From JAENVU01 sp963756815 (GTDB lineage Bacteria; Actinomycetota; Acidimicrobiia; IMCC26256; JAENVU01), in NCBI GenBank assembly GCA_963756815.1, contig CAVWPR010000045.1, forward strand, positions 1 through 64,000: a stretch of DNA of 64,000 nt, in the 5' to 3' direction. A model generated the notes under the pieces. It searched no databases. It saw only the letters and a program-made list of their open reading frames with translations, and was not told where the DNA came from. Position 1 is the stretch's first letter. The number at the start of each line of letters is the position of its first letter. Shown here piece by piece: positions 52,612 to 62,207 of this stretch. The translations under genes and the position numbers were made by a program.

Positions 52612-52857
52612 TCAGCCGGCTGCGAGCAGCTCCCAGAGCGCAGTGAGGTAGGTGGTACCCCAGTCGATGCGGATGATCTCGCGCATCGGGTAGTCGAGTG
52701 CTCCGTCCTCGTCGTACCGGCCGTTCGGATCGACGTGCTCGAGCGTGATCGTGCCCGGCGCCGTCGCGACGATCTTGCCGACCAGGAGCTCGTCCGACCC
52801 TGTCCGCTCCCGGTAGAGACCGATGAGCGGCTCCGTCGCCGCGAGGTGGACCAGCAC
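52612..52857 (-). CDS. Small conserved hypothetical protein
   Basis: 81 residues beginning VLVHLAATEPLIGLYRERTG, with KIVATAPGTITLEHVDPNGR and YPMREIIRIDWGTTYLTALW. The pattern resembles a small SH3-like or beta-barrel domain. It lies between the sulfatase and DapA-like genes on the same strand, so may belong to that pathway. No family recognised. Confidence 0.6.
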   Translation of the reverse strand: MLVHLAATEPLIGLYRERTGSDELLVGKIVATAPGTITLEHVDPNGRYDEDGALDYPMREIIRIDWGTTYLTALWELLAAG

Positions 52858-52939
52858 GCCGAGGGAACTGGGCGGCGTGTGCGACCGGGGTCACGCTGAT
52901 CGTGACGTGCGCGCCGAACGTGCTCCCGGACGTGACCCC

Positions 52940-54512
52940 TCAGACCGGCGCTTCGACGTCGAGGCGGGGGTCGTGGTCGGCGGGCTGGTGGTCCCAGAGG
53001 TCGCCGACGAGGTCGGACTGCGGACGGACGCGAGCGCCGGGTCGTTCCATCGGTTGACCTGCTGGAGCGGGTCGTCGGTGAGCGAGTACAGCTCGCCCTC
53101 GGTGCCGTCGTGCACGTAGCCGGGCCGGTACGCGGTGCAGACCCACCCGTCGCGGGTGATGGTGCGGAGGTGCACGCCCACACCGAACAGCTCGCTGTCC
53201 CACTCGGTGAGCACCCGTTCGGGGCCGGGGTGCAGCGTCGTCGACCGGCAGGGCGCGGCCCTGCATCCACTCGGTGGGTGCGACGCCGGCGATCGAGCAG
53301 AACGTGGGCGCCAGGTCGACGAGTCCGACCGGTGTGGTCGACGACGCTCGGCGCGACCCCCGTGCTCGGTGCCGGCCGCCAGATCAGCGGCAGCCGCATG
53401 AGACCGTCGACGTGGTACGGACCCTTGAAGAGCAGGCCGAAGTCGCCCTGCAGCTCGCCGTGGTCGGTGGTGAAGACGACGTCGACGTCGTCGGTCCAGC
53501 CGCGCGCCTCGATCGCCGCGAGCACCCGGCCGAGCGCCTCGTCGATGAGCTCGACCTCGACCGCGTTGCGGGCGTTGATCTCGCGCACCTGGTCGTCGGT
53601 GAGCGTCGCCGGCACCCAGTGCTTCGGCGCCTCGTAGTTGGAGACGAGCGTGCCGTCGTACCACTGCCGCCAGTGCCGCGGCTTCGCATCGAGGATGCGC
53701 TCGCGCTCGGCCCGGTCGGTCGGGTAGCCGTCGGGCAGCGGGACCTCGCGCCAGTCGATGCGGTCCATCTCCGACTGCGGCGGGTCCCACGGGTGATGCG
53801 GATCGGGGAAGCTCATCCAGCAGAACCAGTCGTCGTCCGCCGCGAGGCCGTCGAGCCACGCGATCGTGCGGTCGGCCACCCAGTCGGTGTGGTACCAGTC
53901 GCGCGGGATCGGGTTGACCTTCACCTGCGGCGCGTCGGTGTCGCCGCCACCGACCGCGCTGACGTTGAAGTCGCCGTCGATCGGTGAATAGAACATCCCG
54001 GTCGCCTCGGGGTGGTTGAGCATGATCCACTGCGCGTAGTGCAGCATCCCGTTCGCGCCGTGGGTCGCGAACTCGAGGTGGTCGAAGCCGCGGTGCGGGC
54101 CGATCGAGCCGTCGGCCCAGCGGTTCGGGAGCGTCTCCTCGCCCGAGCGGGCCACGGAGTTCTCGGTGAAGCGGCCGAACGGGTCCATGAACGGCTCGAA
54201 GTGCGCCTTGCCGACGAGCGCGGTGCGGTAGCCGTGCCGGTGCAGCTCCGCGGCGACCGACGGCGCGTCCACCGGCAGCGGGACGCCGTTCATCCACACG
54301 CCGTGGGTCGACGGGTACTGGCCGGTGAGCATCGTCGAGCGCGACGGCATGCACACCACCGACTGCGGGATCGCGCGCTCGTACCGGATGCCGGACGCGG
54401 CGAGCCCGTCGACGACCGGCGTGCGTGCCACTCCGCCGCCGTTGCACCCGAGCGTGTCGTAGCGCTGCTGGTCGGTCGTGACGAACAGGATCTTGCGGCC
54501 CACGAGGACCAC
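52940..54512 (-). CDS. Type I sulfatase (alkaline phosphatase superfamily; three frame breaks)
   Basis: About 523 residues. The formylglycine motif is CMPSR (Cys54-Arg58), with KILFVTTDQQRYDTLGCNGG at the start for metal binding, KAHFEP, and TTDHGELQGDFGLLFKGPY. Frame shifts near 53340, 53240 and 53025 separate VGLVDLAPTFCSIAGVAPTE and EWDSELFGVGVHLRTITRDG from the body; the joined C-terminus ends HDPRLDVEAPV. GTG 54512 has GGAAGGGAC upstream. It desulfates a small ester; cytoplasmic, no signal. Confidence 0.85.
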
Positions 54513-54590
54513 GTCCCTTCCACTCCTGGCACCTTCGGCGCCGGGCCGCTCGGGCCACGCCTCGCCGCGTGACGTCGAGCCTGTCTCGGT

Positions 54591-54989
54591 TCAGCGGCGA
54601 GGCTCTTGCTCCAACTGTCGCTTGAGCTCCTTGAGCGCGTTGCCGGTCGCACCGCCGATGATCAGGGCGACGGGGTCGGGCTCGGCGTCGGTGCCGTAGC
54701 TCACGAGGCTGCGGCCGTCGTGGAGGTCGAACACGTCGACGGTGCCGAGGTGCGACGTCATCATCGGTCCGACGACGCGGTACTGGAACCGTCGCTGGAT
54801 CGGGTCGTTGGTGACGATCTCCTCCGGCAGCGGGATGCCGGAGTCGGCCGTGATCACGCGCGACGTGCCGTCGACGTGGGCCTCGGCCATGCCCGGGAAC
54901 CACCCCGCGATCGCCCCGGGGTCGCCGATGAGCGGCCAGACGACGTCGGGCGGGCGGTCGATGATGATCTCCCGGCGGATGGTCCCCAT
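54591..54989 (-). CDS. SRPBCC family protein
   Basis: 132-residue START/SRPBCC fold. IRREIIIDRPPDVVWPLIGD, WFPGMAEAHVDG, the central RRFQYRVVGPMMTSHLGTVD and a terminal helix GNALKELKRQLEQEPRR. It binds a small hydrophobic ligand. Its ATG (54989) is next to the stop of the arylsulfatase (54990), which places it between two sulfatases in one operon. Confidence 0.87.
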   Translation of the reverse strand: MGTIRREIIIDRPPDVVWPLIGDPGAIAGWFPGMAEAHVDGTSRVITADSGIPLPEEIVTNDPIQRRFQYRVVGPMMTSHLGTVDVFDLHDGRSLVSYGTDAEPDPVALIIGGATGNALKELKRQLEQEPRR

Positions 54990-57255
54990 CTACTGGCGGC
55001 CCATCGCGGCGCGCGCGTCGGACGCGTCGGCGTCGGCGGCCGCGCTGCGCTCGACGAGCTGGATGTCGACCTGGTGCAGCGTGCCCGCGAACGGGAACGA
55101 GTCCGCGTACCGGTCGCTCACGGGCGAGCCGTGGTCGTGGGCGACGCTCGGGCCGATGCTCGAGATGATGTTCATCACGAAGGGCACGTCGAGCCGGCCG
55201 CACTCGTCACCGTCGATGACCAGCGTCGCGTTGCCCTCCTTGCCGGTGCGGCGGAACCGCACGCCGACGGTCGACGGGCCAATGGGCACCTCGCGGTCGG
55301 ACTCCACCACGTGGTGGGTGCCGAACTCGTTGTAGTCGAGCACCAGGCGCTCGCCCTGGACGAACACGCTCACACCGGAGTTGCCGGTGCCGGTCGCGTA
55401 GAGCACGCCGTTCTCGCCGGCGTCCCGCTCGATCCGCGCGTCGAGGTCCCAGCTGCGGCCACCGATCTGCGCGCCGACCTGGGCCGGCATCGACGACATC
55501 GGCGGCCGGTACGTGTAGTGGCGGTCGGCCCGGTGCGGCGACCCGTCGCGGAACCGAGCCCCGAAGAGCTCGATCCCGCGGTCGTCGAGGGGGAGCACGC
55601 CGTGGGCCTCGGCCTCGGCCCACCAGAGATCGATCATCGCGGCCAGGCGCTCGGGCTCGTCGGCCGCGAGGTCGTGGCACTCGGAACGGTCGATCTCGAC
55701 GTGGTACAGCTCCCACTCGTCGTCGTCGAACGGCGTGCCCGGCAGGTGGCGCGTGACCGCCTTCCACCCGTCCTCCCAGATCCCGCGGTGGCCGACCATC
55801 TCGAAGTACTGCACCGGCTTCGCAGCTCGGCGCGTCGGGCGGGGCCGTGAAGCTCGAGAGCATCGACGTGCCGGTCACCGGCATCTGCTCGAAGCCGCGG
55901 TACACCTCGGGCGGCGTGACGTCGAGCGCCTCGTAGATGGTGGGCACGACGTCGCTCACGTGGTGGAACTGGTGGCGCAGGCCGGTGGTGCCGTCGAGCC
56001 GCGCCGGCCAGTGCACGATGCACGGCACGTGGACACCGCCCTCGTGGGTGTTCTGCTTGTACCACTTGAACGGGGTGTTGCCCGCCTGCGCCCAGCCCCA
56101 CGGGTAGTTGCTGTGACTGTTGGGCCCACCGATGTCGTCGACGCGGGCGACGGCCTCGTCGGGCGTCTCGATGATGAAGTTGAAGAACTTCCATTCGTGC
56201 AGGACGCCGAACGGGCCGCCCTCCTGCGACGCGCCGTTGTCCGACAGCAGCACGATCATGGTGTTGTCGAGCTCACCGCGCGCCTCGAGCTCGTCGACGA
56301 GGCGGCCGATCTGCGCGTCGGTGTGCTCGAGGAACGCCGCGAACGCCTCCTGCAACCGCGCCGCGAGGATCTGTGCGTTCTCGGAGAGGTCGTCCCAGGC
56401 CTCGACCCCCGGGTTGCGCGGCGCGAGGTCCGTGTCCGCGGGGACCAGGCCGAGCGCCTTCTGCTTCGCGAACCACTCGTCGCGCATCGCGTCCCAGCCG
56501 GCGTCGAACTTCCCGCGGTACTTCTCGAGGTACTCGGCCGGCGCCTGGTGCGGCGCGTGCGTCGCGCCGAACGCGAGGTAGAGGAAGAACGGCTTGTCGG
56601 GTCGGATCGACTTCGTGTCGGAGATCAGCTTGATCGACTGGTCGACGAGGTCCTCGGACAGGTGGTATCCCTCGGCCACGGTGCGGGGCGGGTCGATGAA
56701 GTGGTTGTCGGCCACGAGCTCGGGGTGGAACTGGTCGGTCTCGCCGTCGAGGAAGCCGTAGAAGCGGTCGAAGCCGCGCTGGCACGGCCAGTTGTCGTAC
56801 GGGCCCGCGGCACAGGCCTGCTCCATCTGGCAGAGGTGCCACTTGCCGACCGCGAAGGTCGCGTAGCCCTCGTCGCGCAGCACCTCCGCCGCGGTCGCCG
56901 CGTGGGGCGAGATGTGGCCGGTCATGTGGGGGAAGCCGGTGTTCCAGTTGCTCACCCCGCGCATCCCGACCTCGTGGTGGTTCCGGCCGGTGAGCAGCGA
57001 CGCGCGGGTGGGGGAGCACAGCGGCGTCACGTGGAAGTTCGTGTACTGCAAGCCGTTCCCGGCGAGGCGGTCGATGTTGGGCGTGTCGATCGTCGAGCCG
57101 TAGCACCCGAAGTGGGAGAAGCCGAGGTCGTCGATGAGGACGACGACGACGTTGGGGGCGTCGGCGCCGGGGTGCGGCGGCTCCGCCCACCAGGGCGTGG
57201 AGTCGGCCAGCGTCTTCCCGATCGTCCCCTCGAACCGCTCGTACTGCTGCTGCAC
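54990..57255 (-). CDS. Arylsulfatase (frame broken near 55833)
   Basis: About 754 residues. The formylglycine motif CSPTR is at residues 80-84; metal ligands lie in VVVVLIDDLGFSHFGCYGST and GKWHLCQMEQA; LSDNGASQEGG carries the metal-binding DN. After APPDA one extra base shifts the frame to RAAKPVQYFEMVGHRGIWED, and a long C-terminal beta domain follows (about 275 residues, with EGNATLVIDGDECGRL). The first frame starts at ATG 57255; no signal peptide is seen. First gene of the minus-strand sulfatase unit. Confidence 0.9.
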
Positions 57256-57287
57256 CGACGACCTCCCCGAACGCTCCGGTCGACCCG

Positions 57288-57318
57288 ACCCTATTTTTTG
57301 GCAGTCTCACTGTCAAAA
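57288..57318 (-). promoter_or_regulatory. Promoter of the arylsulfatase operon with embedded operator
   Basis: On the minus strand TTGACA (complement at 57311-57316), a 17-base spacer and TAGGGT (57288-57293) form a good -35/-10 pair. Over it lies the dyad TTTTGGCAGT (57296-57305)/ACTGTCAAAA (57309-57318) with spacer CTC and one mismatch. The A/T-rich patch stands out from its surroundings. A repressor here would block the operon starting at 57255; no regulator is adjacent. Confidence 0.68.
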
Positions 57319-57440
57319 GAAGTCGGGCGTTCGATGACGCAGCGCAGGTGACGAGCGGACCGGTCTCGCGGGGCGCGCGCAGCCACGCGACCGGGGCCGA
57401 GCTCGCGGACGGGGGACGACCACGGCGCTACCGTCTCGGT

Positions 57441-58292
57441 GTGGCTGCGACCGGTCCGTCCGACCCGACCGACCAGACCCGGCAGTGGTCCGACGACCTC
57501 TCCGCAGCGTGGGAGCGCCACCGGGATCGGCTGTTCGAGACCCAGCGCCACGTGTCGGAGTGGCTGATCGACCGGATAGACCCGCAACCGGGCGAGACCA
57601 TCTTGGAGCTCGCGGCGGGACCGGGTGAGACCGGCTTCCTCGCCGCCGAAAGGCTCGGAGCGGTGGGAAGGCTCATCGCGACGGACCTCGGACAGGGCAT
57701 GGTCGACGCGGCGCAGCGCGGCGCGCGAGCGCGTGGACTGCGCAACGTCGAGTGCCGGGTCATGGACGCGCAGGAGATCGACCTTCCCGATGACAGCGTG
57801 GACGGCGTGCTCTGCCGCTTCGGGGTGATGCTGATGCCGGAGCCGGCGCGTGCCATCGCCGGAGCTCGGCGGGTCCTGCGCCCGGGTCGGCGGCTGGCCT
57901 ATGCGGTCTGGGGGCCACCCGATCGGAACCCCTGGATGACGCTGCTCGTCATGGCGGTGCTCCAGAACGGACACCAGCCACCCGGAGCGCCGGTCGGTCC
58001 GGGTGGCCCGTTCTCGCTCGCGGAGCCGGCGGACAACCACGCGCTGCTCGAGCCCGCCGGCTTCTCCGACGTCGAGGTCGCGGAGCTCCCCGGCAGCATG
58101 GTGTTCACCGACTTCGAGGATTTCTGGACTCTGCAGAGCGAGGTGTCGGGACCGATCGCGCTGCTCATCGCGTCCCTGCCCCCGGACGACGTGGCCGCCG
58201 TCCGCCGCACGTTGGAGCCGATGCTGCGCGACTTCGAGACGCCCGACGGCTACGAGGTCCCGTCGCTCGCGATCGGGGTCAGCGCGCGCTGA
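57441..58292 (+). CDS. Class I SAM-dependent methyltransferase
   Basis: 283 residues. The SAM-binding motif ILELAAGPGETGFLAAERLG is near residue 55, followed by ATDLGQGMVDAAQRGAR and VLCRFGVMLMPEPARAIAG. The C-terminal half is helical, as in ubiquinone/menaquinone-type methyltransferases. GTG 57441 is preferred because the upstream extension is unlike protein coding. Substrate unknown; divergent from the sulfatase operon. Confidence 0.85.
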   Translation: MAATGPSDPTDQTRQWSDDLSAAWERHRDRLFETQRHVSEWLIDRIDPQPGETILELAAGPGETGFLAAERLGAVGRLIATDLGQGMVDAAQRGARARGLRNVECRVMDAQEIDLPDDSVDGVLCRFGVMLMPEPARAIAGARRVLRPGRRLAYAVWGPPDRNPWMTLLVMAVLQNGHQPPGAPVGPGGPFSLAEPADNHALLEPAGFSDVEVAELPGSMVFTDFEDFWTLQSEVSGPIALLIASLPPDDVAAVRRTLEPMLRDFETPDGYEVPSLAIGVSAR

Positions 58293-58393
58293 CACCCCTC
58301 GGGGACGCGCCCCGAGCGAACGCAACCGTGCGCGATGGCACCCGGGTGTCGATCCTGTCGTCGGGCACGCTTCCGCGACTCGCCGGCGCGCGG

Positions 58394-59266
58394 TCACGGT
58401 GCAGGGCCGAAGACGCGGATCTCGACTGCGCCGACATTCCCGCCCGTCGACGTCGCGACGTCGAACCGGAGCCGTTGTCCGGTCGCGTCGAGCGCTGCGA
58501 ACCGGGGTCGGGCGACGGTGCCGGCGGGAAACGGTCCGGCCGGAGAGCCACCGTCGACGGTCACGGTGAACGTGTCGGTGATGGCGGAGCCGTCGGCCAT
58601 CGACCGGGTGAGGAACTCGACGCCGCCGATCGGTCGGCTGCTGCCGAGGTCGATGGTGATGAAGCCTTGATCGCCGTCGCCGCGAGTCGCCCATTCGGTC
58701 GACGGGTCACCGTCGAGCGCCTTCGTGGCTGCGAAGGCGTTGGAGAACTCGGACGAGACGTCGACGACGGTCGCGTCACGGGCCAGGTTCGGGCCGTGGT
58801 CGACGGCTGGTTGCGTGGTCGGGGCCGCGGGGATGCTGAACGTGCCGGTCTTGGACCGGTACAGCGTGCCGTCCGCGGTCGTGCCCTCGACGACGTAGCG
58901 ATACGCCACGCCGGGCTTCACGTTCGGTAGTCGGACGTCGTGCTGTTCGATGCCGGTGCCGTTCATCGAGAGGCTGTTGTTGAACCGGCCGAACGACTCC
59001 GTCGTGCCCCAGACGATCGCGCAGATCATCGGCTCGGTCGTCGTCACCCGGAAGATCCCACGACTCGGATCGCTCGGATCGCGTTCGAAGCCGAGTCTGC
59101 TGGCCTGCACCTCCGAGAACGGCTTCACGGTCGTCGAACTCTTCGAGCTGGTGCTGGCTCCGCAGGCCGCGAGCGTCACGACGAGCACTGCCGTCGTGAC
59201 GGTCGTGCGCCGCCGAGCCCGGCGACCGGCAGCGAACCGGCGTGCTCGTCGCATCGTCGTGACCAT
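58394..59266 (-). CDS. Lipoprotein with F5/8 type C (discoidin-like) domain
   Basis: 290 residues. A signal peptide with basic N-region (MRRARRFAAGRRARRRT) and lipobox LAAC precedes a beta-sandwich with EPMICAIVWGTTESFGRFNN, then a discoidin/F5-8C domain (ATKALDGDPSTEWATRGDGD, GFITIDLGSSRPIGGVEFLT). It should be anchored outside the cell and bind carbohydrate or surface ligands. ATG 59266 is used. It is divergent from the GH4 gene, with 139 bases between. Confidence 0.82.
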   Translation of the reverse strand: MVTTMRRARRFAAGRRARRRTTVTTAVLVVTLAACGASTSSKSSTTVKPFSEVQASRLGFERDPSDPSRGIFRVTTTEPMICAIVWGTTESFGRFNNSLSMNGTGIEQHDVRLPNVKPGVAYRYVVEGTTADGTLYRSKTGTFSIPAAPTTQPAVDHGPNLARDATVVDVSSEFSNAFAATKALDGDPSTEWATRGDGDQGFITIDLGSSRPIGGVEFLTRSMADGSAITDTFTVTVDGGSPAGPFPAGTVARPRFAALDATGQRLRFDVATSTGGNVGAVEIRVFGPAP

Positions 59267-59405
59267 AGCGACCGGTCCTGCTCGCGCAGGGCCGCCATCG
59301 CATCTCCTCGTGGAGCAACACGGGTGAGCGCGGCCCCGGCGGACGAGATGGTCACGACGGCCGTGACGCGTCACGGTGGTGCGGCGAGCCGTACGATCCG
59401 GCGCC

Positions 59406-60812
59406 ATGACGACGACGCGAGGCCACGCGGAGCACATCCAGGCGGCGGAGCGGCGCGGGCTGGCGGGTCAGATGCCGAGGCCGGTGAAGATCACGATGCT
59501 CGGCGCCGGTTCGATGTTCACGCCTGAGCTGGCCAAGGACCTGTTCCTGATCCCGGACAACGCCGGCGGCATGATTGCGCTGGTCGACGTCGACGAGGCG
59601 CGGCTCGCCACGATGACCAAGGTGGTCGAGCTGCTCGCGGCCGAGCTGGGAGTCGCGGACCGGTGGACTGTCGCCGCGAGTGCCGATCGGTGCGAGGTGC
59701 TGCCGGGAACCGACTACGTCGTGAACTGCATCGAGGTCTCGGGCGTCGACTGCGTCGGGTACGACAACGACATCCCGGCGCGCTACGGCGTCGACCAGTG
59801 CATCGGCGACACGGTCGGGCCCGGCGGCGTGTTCAAGGGCCTGCGCACGATCCCGGTGTGGCTCGAGGTCCTCGCCGACGTCGAGCGCCTCGCACCCCGG
59901 GCGATCGTCCTCAACTACACGAACCCGATGAGCATGATGTGCCTCGCCGCGGCGCGGACGAGCCGCGTGCCGGTCGTCGGGCTCTGCCACTCGGTGCAGG
60001 CGACGAGCAGGGTCCTGGCGGCGCGTGCGGGCATCCCGTGGCGCGAGCTCACGTGGGAGTGCGCGGGGATCAACCACCTCGCGTGGTTCACGACGCTCGA
60101 GCACGAAGGTCGCGACCTCTACCCGCAGCTCATGGAGCGGGCCCGCCGCGATCTCGCCGGCGACCCGGCCGAGGTTTGGGACGCGGGCGACCTCGTGCGC
60201 AAGGACATGATGCTGCACTTCGGCGCGTTCATCACCGAGAGCAGCGGCCACCTGTCGGAGTACCTGCCGTACTACCGGACCGACGCCGACACCATGGCGC
60301 GCTACCTCGGCCCCGAGTACGACGGCGAGTCGTCCTTCTACTCGCGCAACTGGCCACAGTGGCGCGTGAACGCCGACGCCCAGCGCGACCGGATGCTGGC
60401 GGGCGAGGAGTCGGTGCCGGCCAAGCGCTCGTGGGAGTACGCGTCGTGGATCGTCGAGGCGCGGGAGAAGAACGTCCCGTACACGATCAACGGCAACGTC
60501 CCGAACCGCGACGGCCTCGTCGCGAACCTGGACCACGACGGCATCGTCGAGGTGGCCACGATGATCGACCGCAACGGCGCGCGGCCCACGAGCTACGGAC
60601 GCCTGCCGTCGCACATGGCCGCGATCTGCGCCGCGAACATGGCGGTGTACGACCTGGGCGCGCAGGCGGCCGTCGAGCGATGCAAGGAGGCCGCGATCCT
60701 GGCGGTCACCCTCGACCCCTTGACGGCCGCGGTGTGCAACCCGGCCCAGATCCGGGCGATGGTGCTCGAGCTCTTCGACGCCGAGGCCGAGTACCTCCCC
60801 GGCTTCTCCTAG
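59406..60812 (+). CDS. GH4 family glycosidase (alpha-galactosidase/alpha-glucosidase type)
   Basis: 468-residue NAD- and Mn-dependent glycoside hydrolase. The Rossmann motif has TMLGAGSMFTPELAKDLF (about residues 30-47), VLNYTNPMSMMCLAAART, the metal Cys194 in VGLCHSVQAT, and His224 in AGINHLAWFTT. This pair is the GH4 metal site. The CHSVQ motif leans toward alpha-galactosidase (MelA) or alpha-galacturonidase types over 6-phospho-glycosidases. No sugar transporter or PTS is adjacent. Confidence 0.88.
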   Translation: MTTTRGHAEHIQAAERRGLAGQMPRPVKITMLGAGSMFTPELAKDLFLIPDNAGGMIALVDVDEARLATMTKVVELLAAELGVADRWTVAASADRCEVLPGTDYVVNCIEVSGVDCVGYDNDIPARYGVDQCIGDTVGPGGVFKGLRTIPVWLEVLADVERLAPRAIVLNYTNPMSMMCLAAARTSRVPVVGLCHSVQATSRVLAARAGIPWRELTWECAGINHLAWFTTLEHEGRDLYPQLMERARRDLAGDPAEVWDAGDLVRKDMMLHFGAFITESSGHLSEYLPYYRTDADTMARYLGPEYDGESSFYSRNWPQWRVNADAQRDRMLAGEESVPAKRSWEYASWIVEAREKNVPYTINGNVPNRDGLVANLDHDGIVEVATMIDRNGARPTSYGRLPSHMAAICAANMAVYDLGAQAAVERCKEAAILAVTLDPLTAAVCNPAQIRAMVLELFDAEAEYLPGFS

Positions 60813-60825
60813 GGCGCCGACATCA

Positions 60826-60877
60826 CGAACTGGTGCGCAGAACGTGCCCCGAAGGGCGAGTTCTGCGCACCAGTTCG
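60826..60877. terminator. 18-bp perfect hairpin between convergent genes, with inner hairpin
   Basis: Arms CGAACTGGTGCGCAGAAC (60826-60843) and GTTCTGCGCACCAGTTCG (60860-60877) are exact complements. The 16-base loop contains a smaller stem GCCC/GGGC with tetraloop CGAA. It lies between the ends of the GH4 (+) and hemerythrin (-) genes, so a bidirectional terminator is likeliest, although no T-run follows. A remnant of a mobile element end is an alternative. Confidence 0.6.
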
Positions 60878-60909
60878 ACGGATGGTTCAGGGCCGGACGG
60901 GCTGGGGCA

Positions 60910-61611
60910 TCAGACGCCCAGTCGCCGGCCGAGCACCGCGACGTCGCGGGGATCGAGCACGGATCCCGCCAGGCTCCACACGCCGGCGAACACCTCGGGC
61001 GGCGCCTCCGCCTGCATGCCGCCGAGCATCTCGGTGCGGTCGTCGTTGTTCATCGCCGGGAGCATGAGGGCGAGCGACGCCGCCATCTGGTCCGGTGGGA
61101 TGCTGGCGAGGATCGACTGGTGGATGGCGAGCACACCATCGGCGCCGATCACCCGGTGCAGCTCGGGCGCCACGACGCGCTCCTCGAGGTCCTGGTGGGC
61201 GAGGTACGCCGAGGTGAACGACGCGAGCTCGATGTAGAGGCGCTGCACCTCGCCCCGGGTCTCACCCTCCGGCGCCGAGACGGCGGTCCGCGCCCAGCCC
61301 TGCAGGTCGACCAGACGGCCTTCGAGCTCGGCGTGGTCGCGCTGGATGGTGGCGTTCAGGTCCGGCAGCAGCTCCGACATCACGGGGACCAGGTGGGTGT
61401 CCTCGTGGCCGGCGTGGACGACGAGGAAGTCGACGGTCTGGTCGACGTGACGGGCGAGGTCGGCGACGTCGGCGGGGCACGACGGGTCGATGCGGCCGGC
61501 GCTGCCGGTCAGGTCGAACAGGTCGGCCCGGATGCCCTTGTGGATGTCGCGGTACGTGTCGACGGCGACGAGCTCGTAGGTGCTGGGAGTGACGGTGTCG
61601 ATGACGGCCAT
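60910..61611 (-). CDS. Hemerythrin HHE-domain protein
   Basis: 233 residues with a four-helix HHE domain. Iron-ligand candidates are in DTYRDIHKGIRADLFD, VVHAGHEDTHLVPVM, IQRDHAELEGRLVDL and YLAHQDLEERVVAPEL. A C-terminal helical region of about 70 residues contains MLGGMQAEAPPEVFAGVWSL. It probably binds O2, NO or reactive oxygen through a di-iron centre. Confidence 0.87.
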   Translation of the reverse strand: MAVIDTVTPSTYELVAVDTYRDIHKGIRADLFDLTGSAGRIDPSCPADVADLARHVDQTVDFLVVHAGHEDTHLVPVMSELLPDLNATIQRDHAELEGRLVDLQGWARTAVSAPEGETRGEVQRLYIELASFTSAYLAHQDLEERVVAPELHRVIGADGVLAIHQSILASIPPDQMAASLALMLPAMNNDDRTEMLGGMQAEAPPEVFAGVWSLAGSVLDPRDVAVLGRRLGV

Positions 61612-61730
61612 GGTGGCTTCCCTTCCTCGTTCCCGGCCCCGTGCCGGGGGACCTCGTCAGGATGCGGGATAGCGTGCGGCCCCGCTCGTGAAAGCCCCGT
61701 ATCGGAACGCTAAGTAGTCACTATTCGAGG

Positions 61731-62207
61731 ATGATCGTGAGGATCGGACCGGACGCCGCTCAGTACCTCGAGGGCGGGAGCGCGCTCATCGTCGGGGCCG
61801 CCGACGCCGACGGCGCACCGTTGGCGACCCGCGCCTGGGGCGCCATGGTCGTGGAGGACGGCGCCGCGCTCCGCGTCTACCTCGATGCGGAGGACGCCGG
61901 CGTCGTCCCGCTGCTCACCGAAGGGATCCCGCTGGCGATCACCGGCGCCTGCGTCCGGACCCTGATGTCGACACAGGTGAAGGGACGCGTCCGGTCGGTC
62001 GACCCGCTCGATGCGCTCGACATCGCCACGCGAGAGCGCGCGACCGAGATGTTCGTCAGGGACGTGAACGAGACGGATCACACGCCGCGCAATCTGATCG
62101 ACACCATGGTGCCCGAGCACTTCGTGGCTTGCACCTTGGAGGTCGAGGAGCTGTACGACCAGACGCCCGGCCCGCACGCCGGAGCGAGCCTTCCGGTCGA
62201 GCCGTGA
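61731..62207 (+). CDS. Pyridoxamine 5'-phosphate oxidase-like split-barrel protein
   Basis: 158-residue flavin-type split barrel. ALIVGAADADGAPLATRAWG and EDGAALRVYLDAEDAGVVPL form the barrel strands; MSTQVKGRVRSVDPLDA and MVPEHFVACTLEVEELYDQ complete it. ATG 61731 has CGAGG directly before it. It is translationally coupled to the next gene (GTGA overlap), suggesting a two-protein unit. Confidence 0.82.
   Translation: MIVRIGPDAAQYLEGGSALIVGAADADGAPLATRAWGAMVVEDGAALRVYLDAEDAGVVPLLTEGIPLAITGACVRTLMSTQVKGRVRSVDPLDALDIATRERATEMFVRDVNETDHTPRNLIDTMVPEHFVACTLEVEELYDQTPGPHAGASLPVEP

Noticed and set aside
24469..54512. Programmed frameshifting
   Set aside because: Breaks occur in many unrelated enzymes, at differing positions, without shared slippery sites or stems. 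Consensus errors explain them better.
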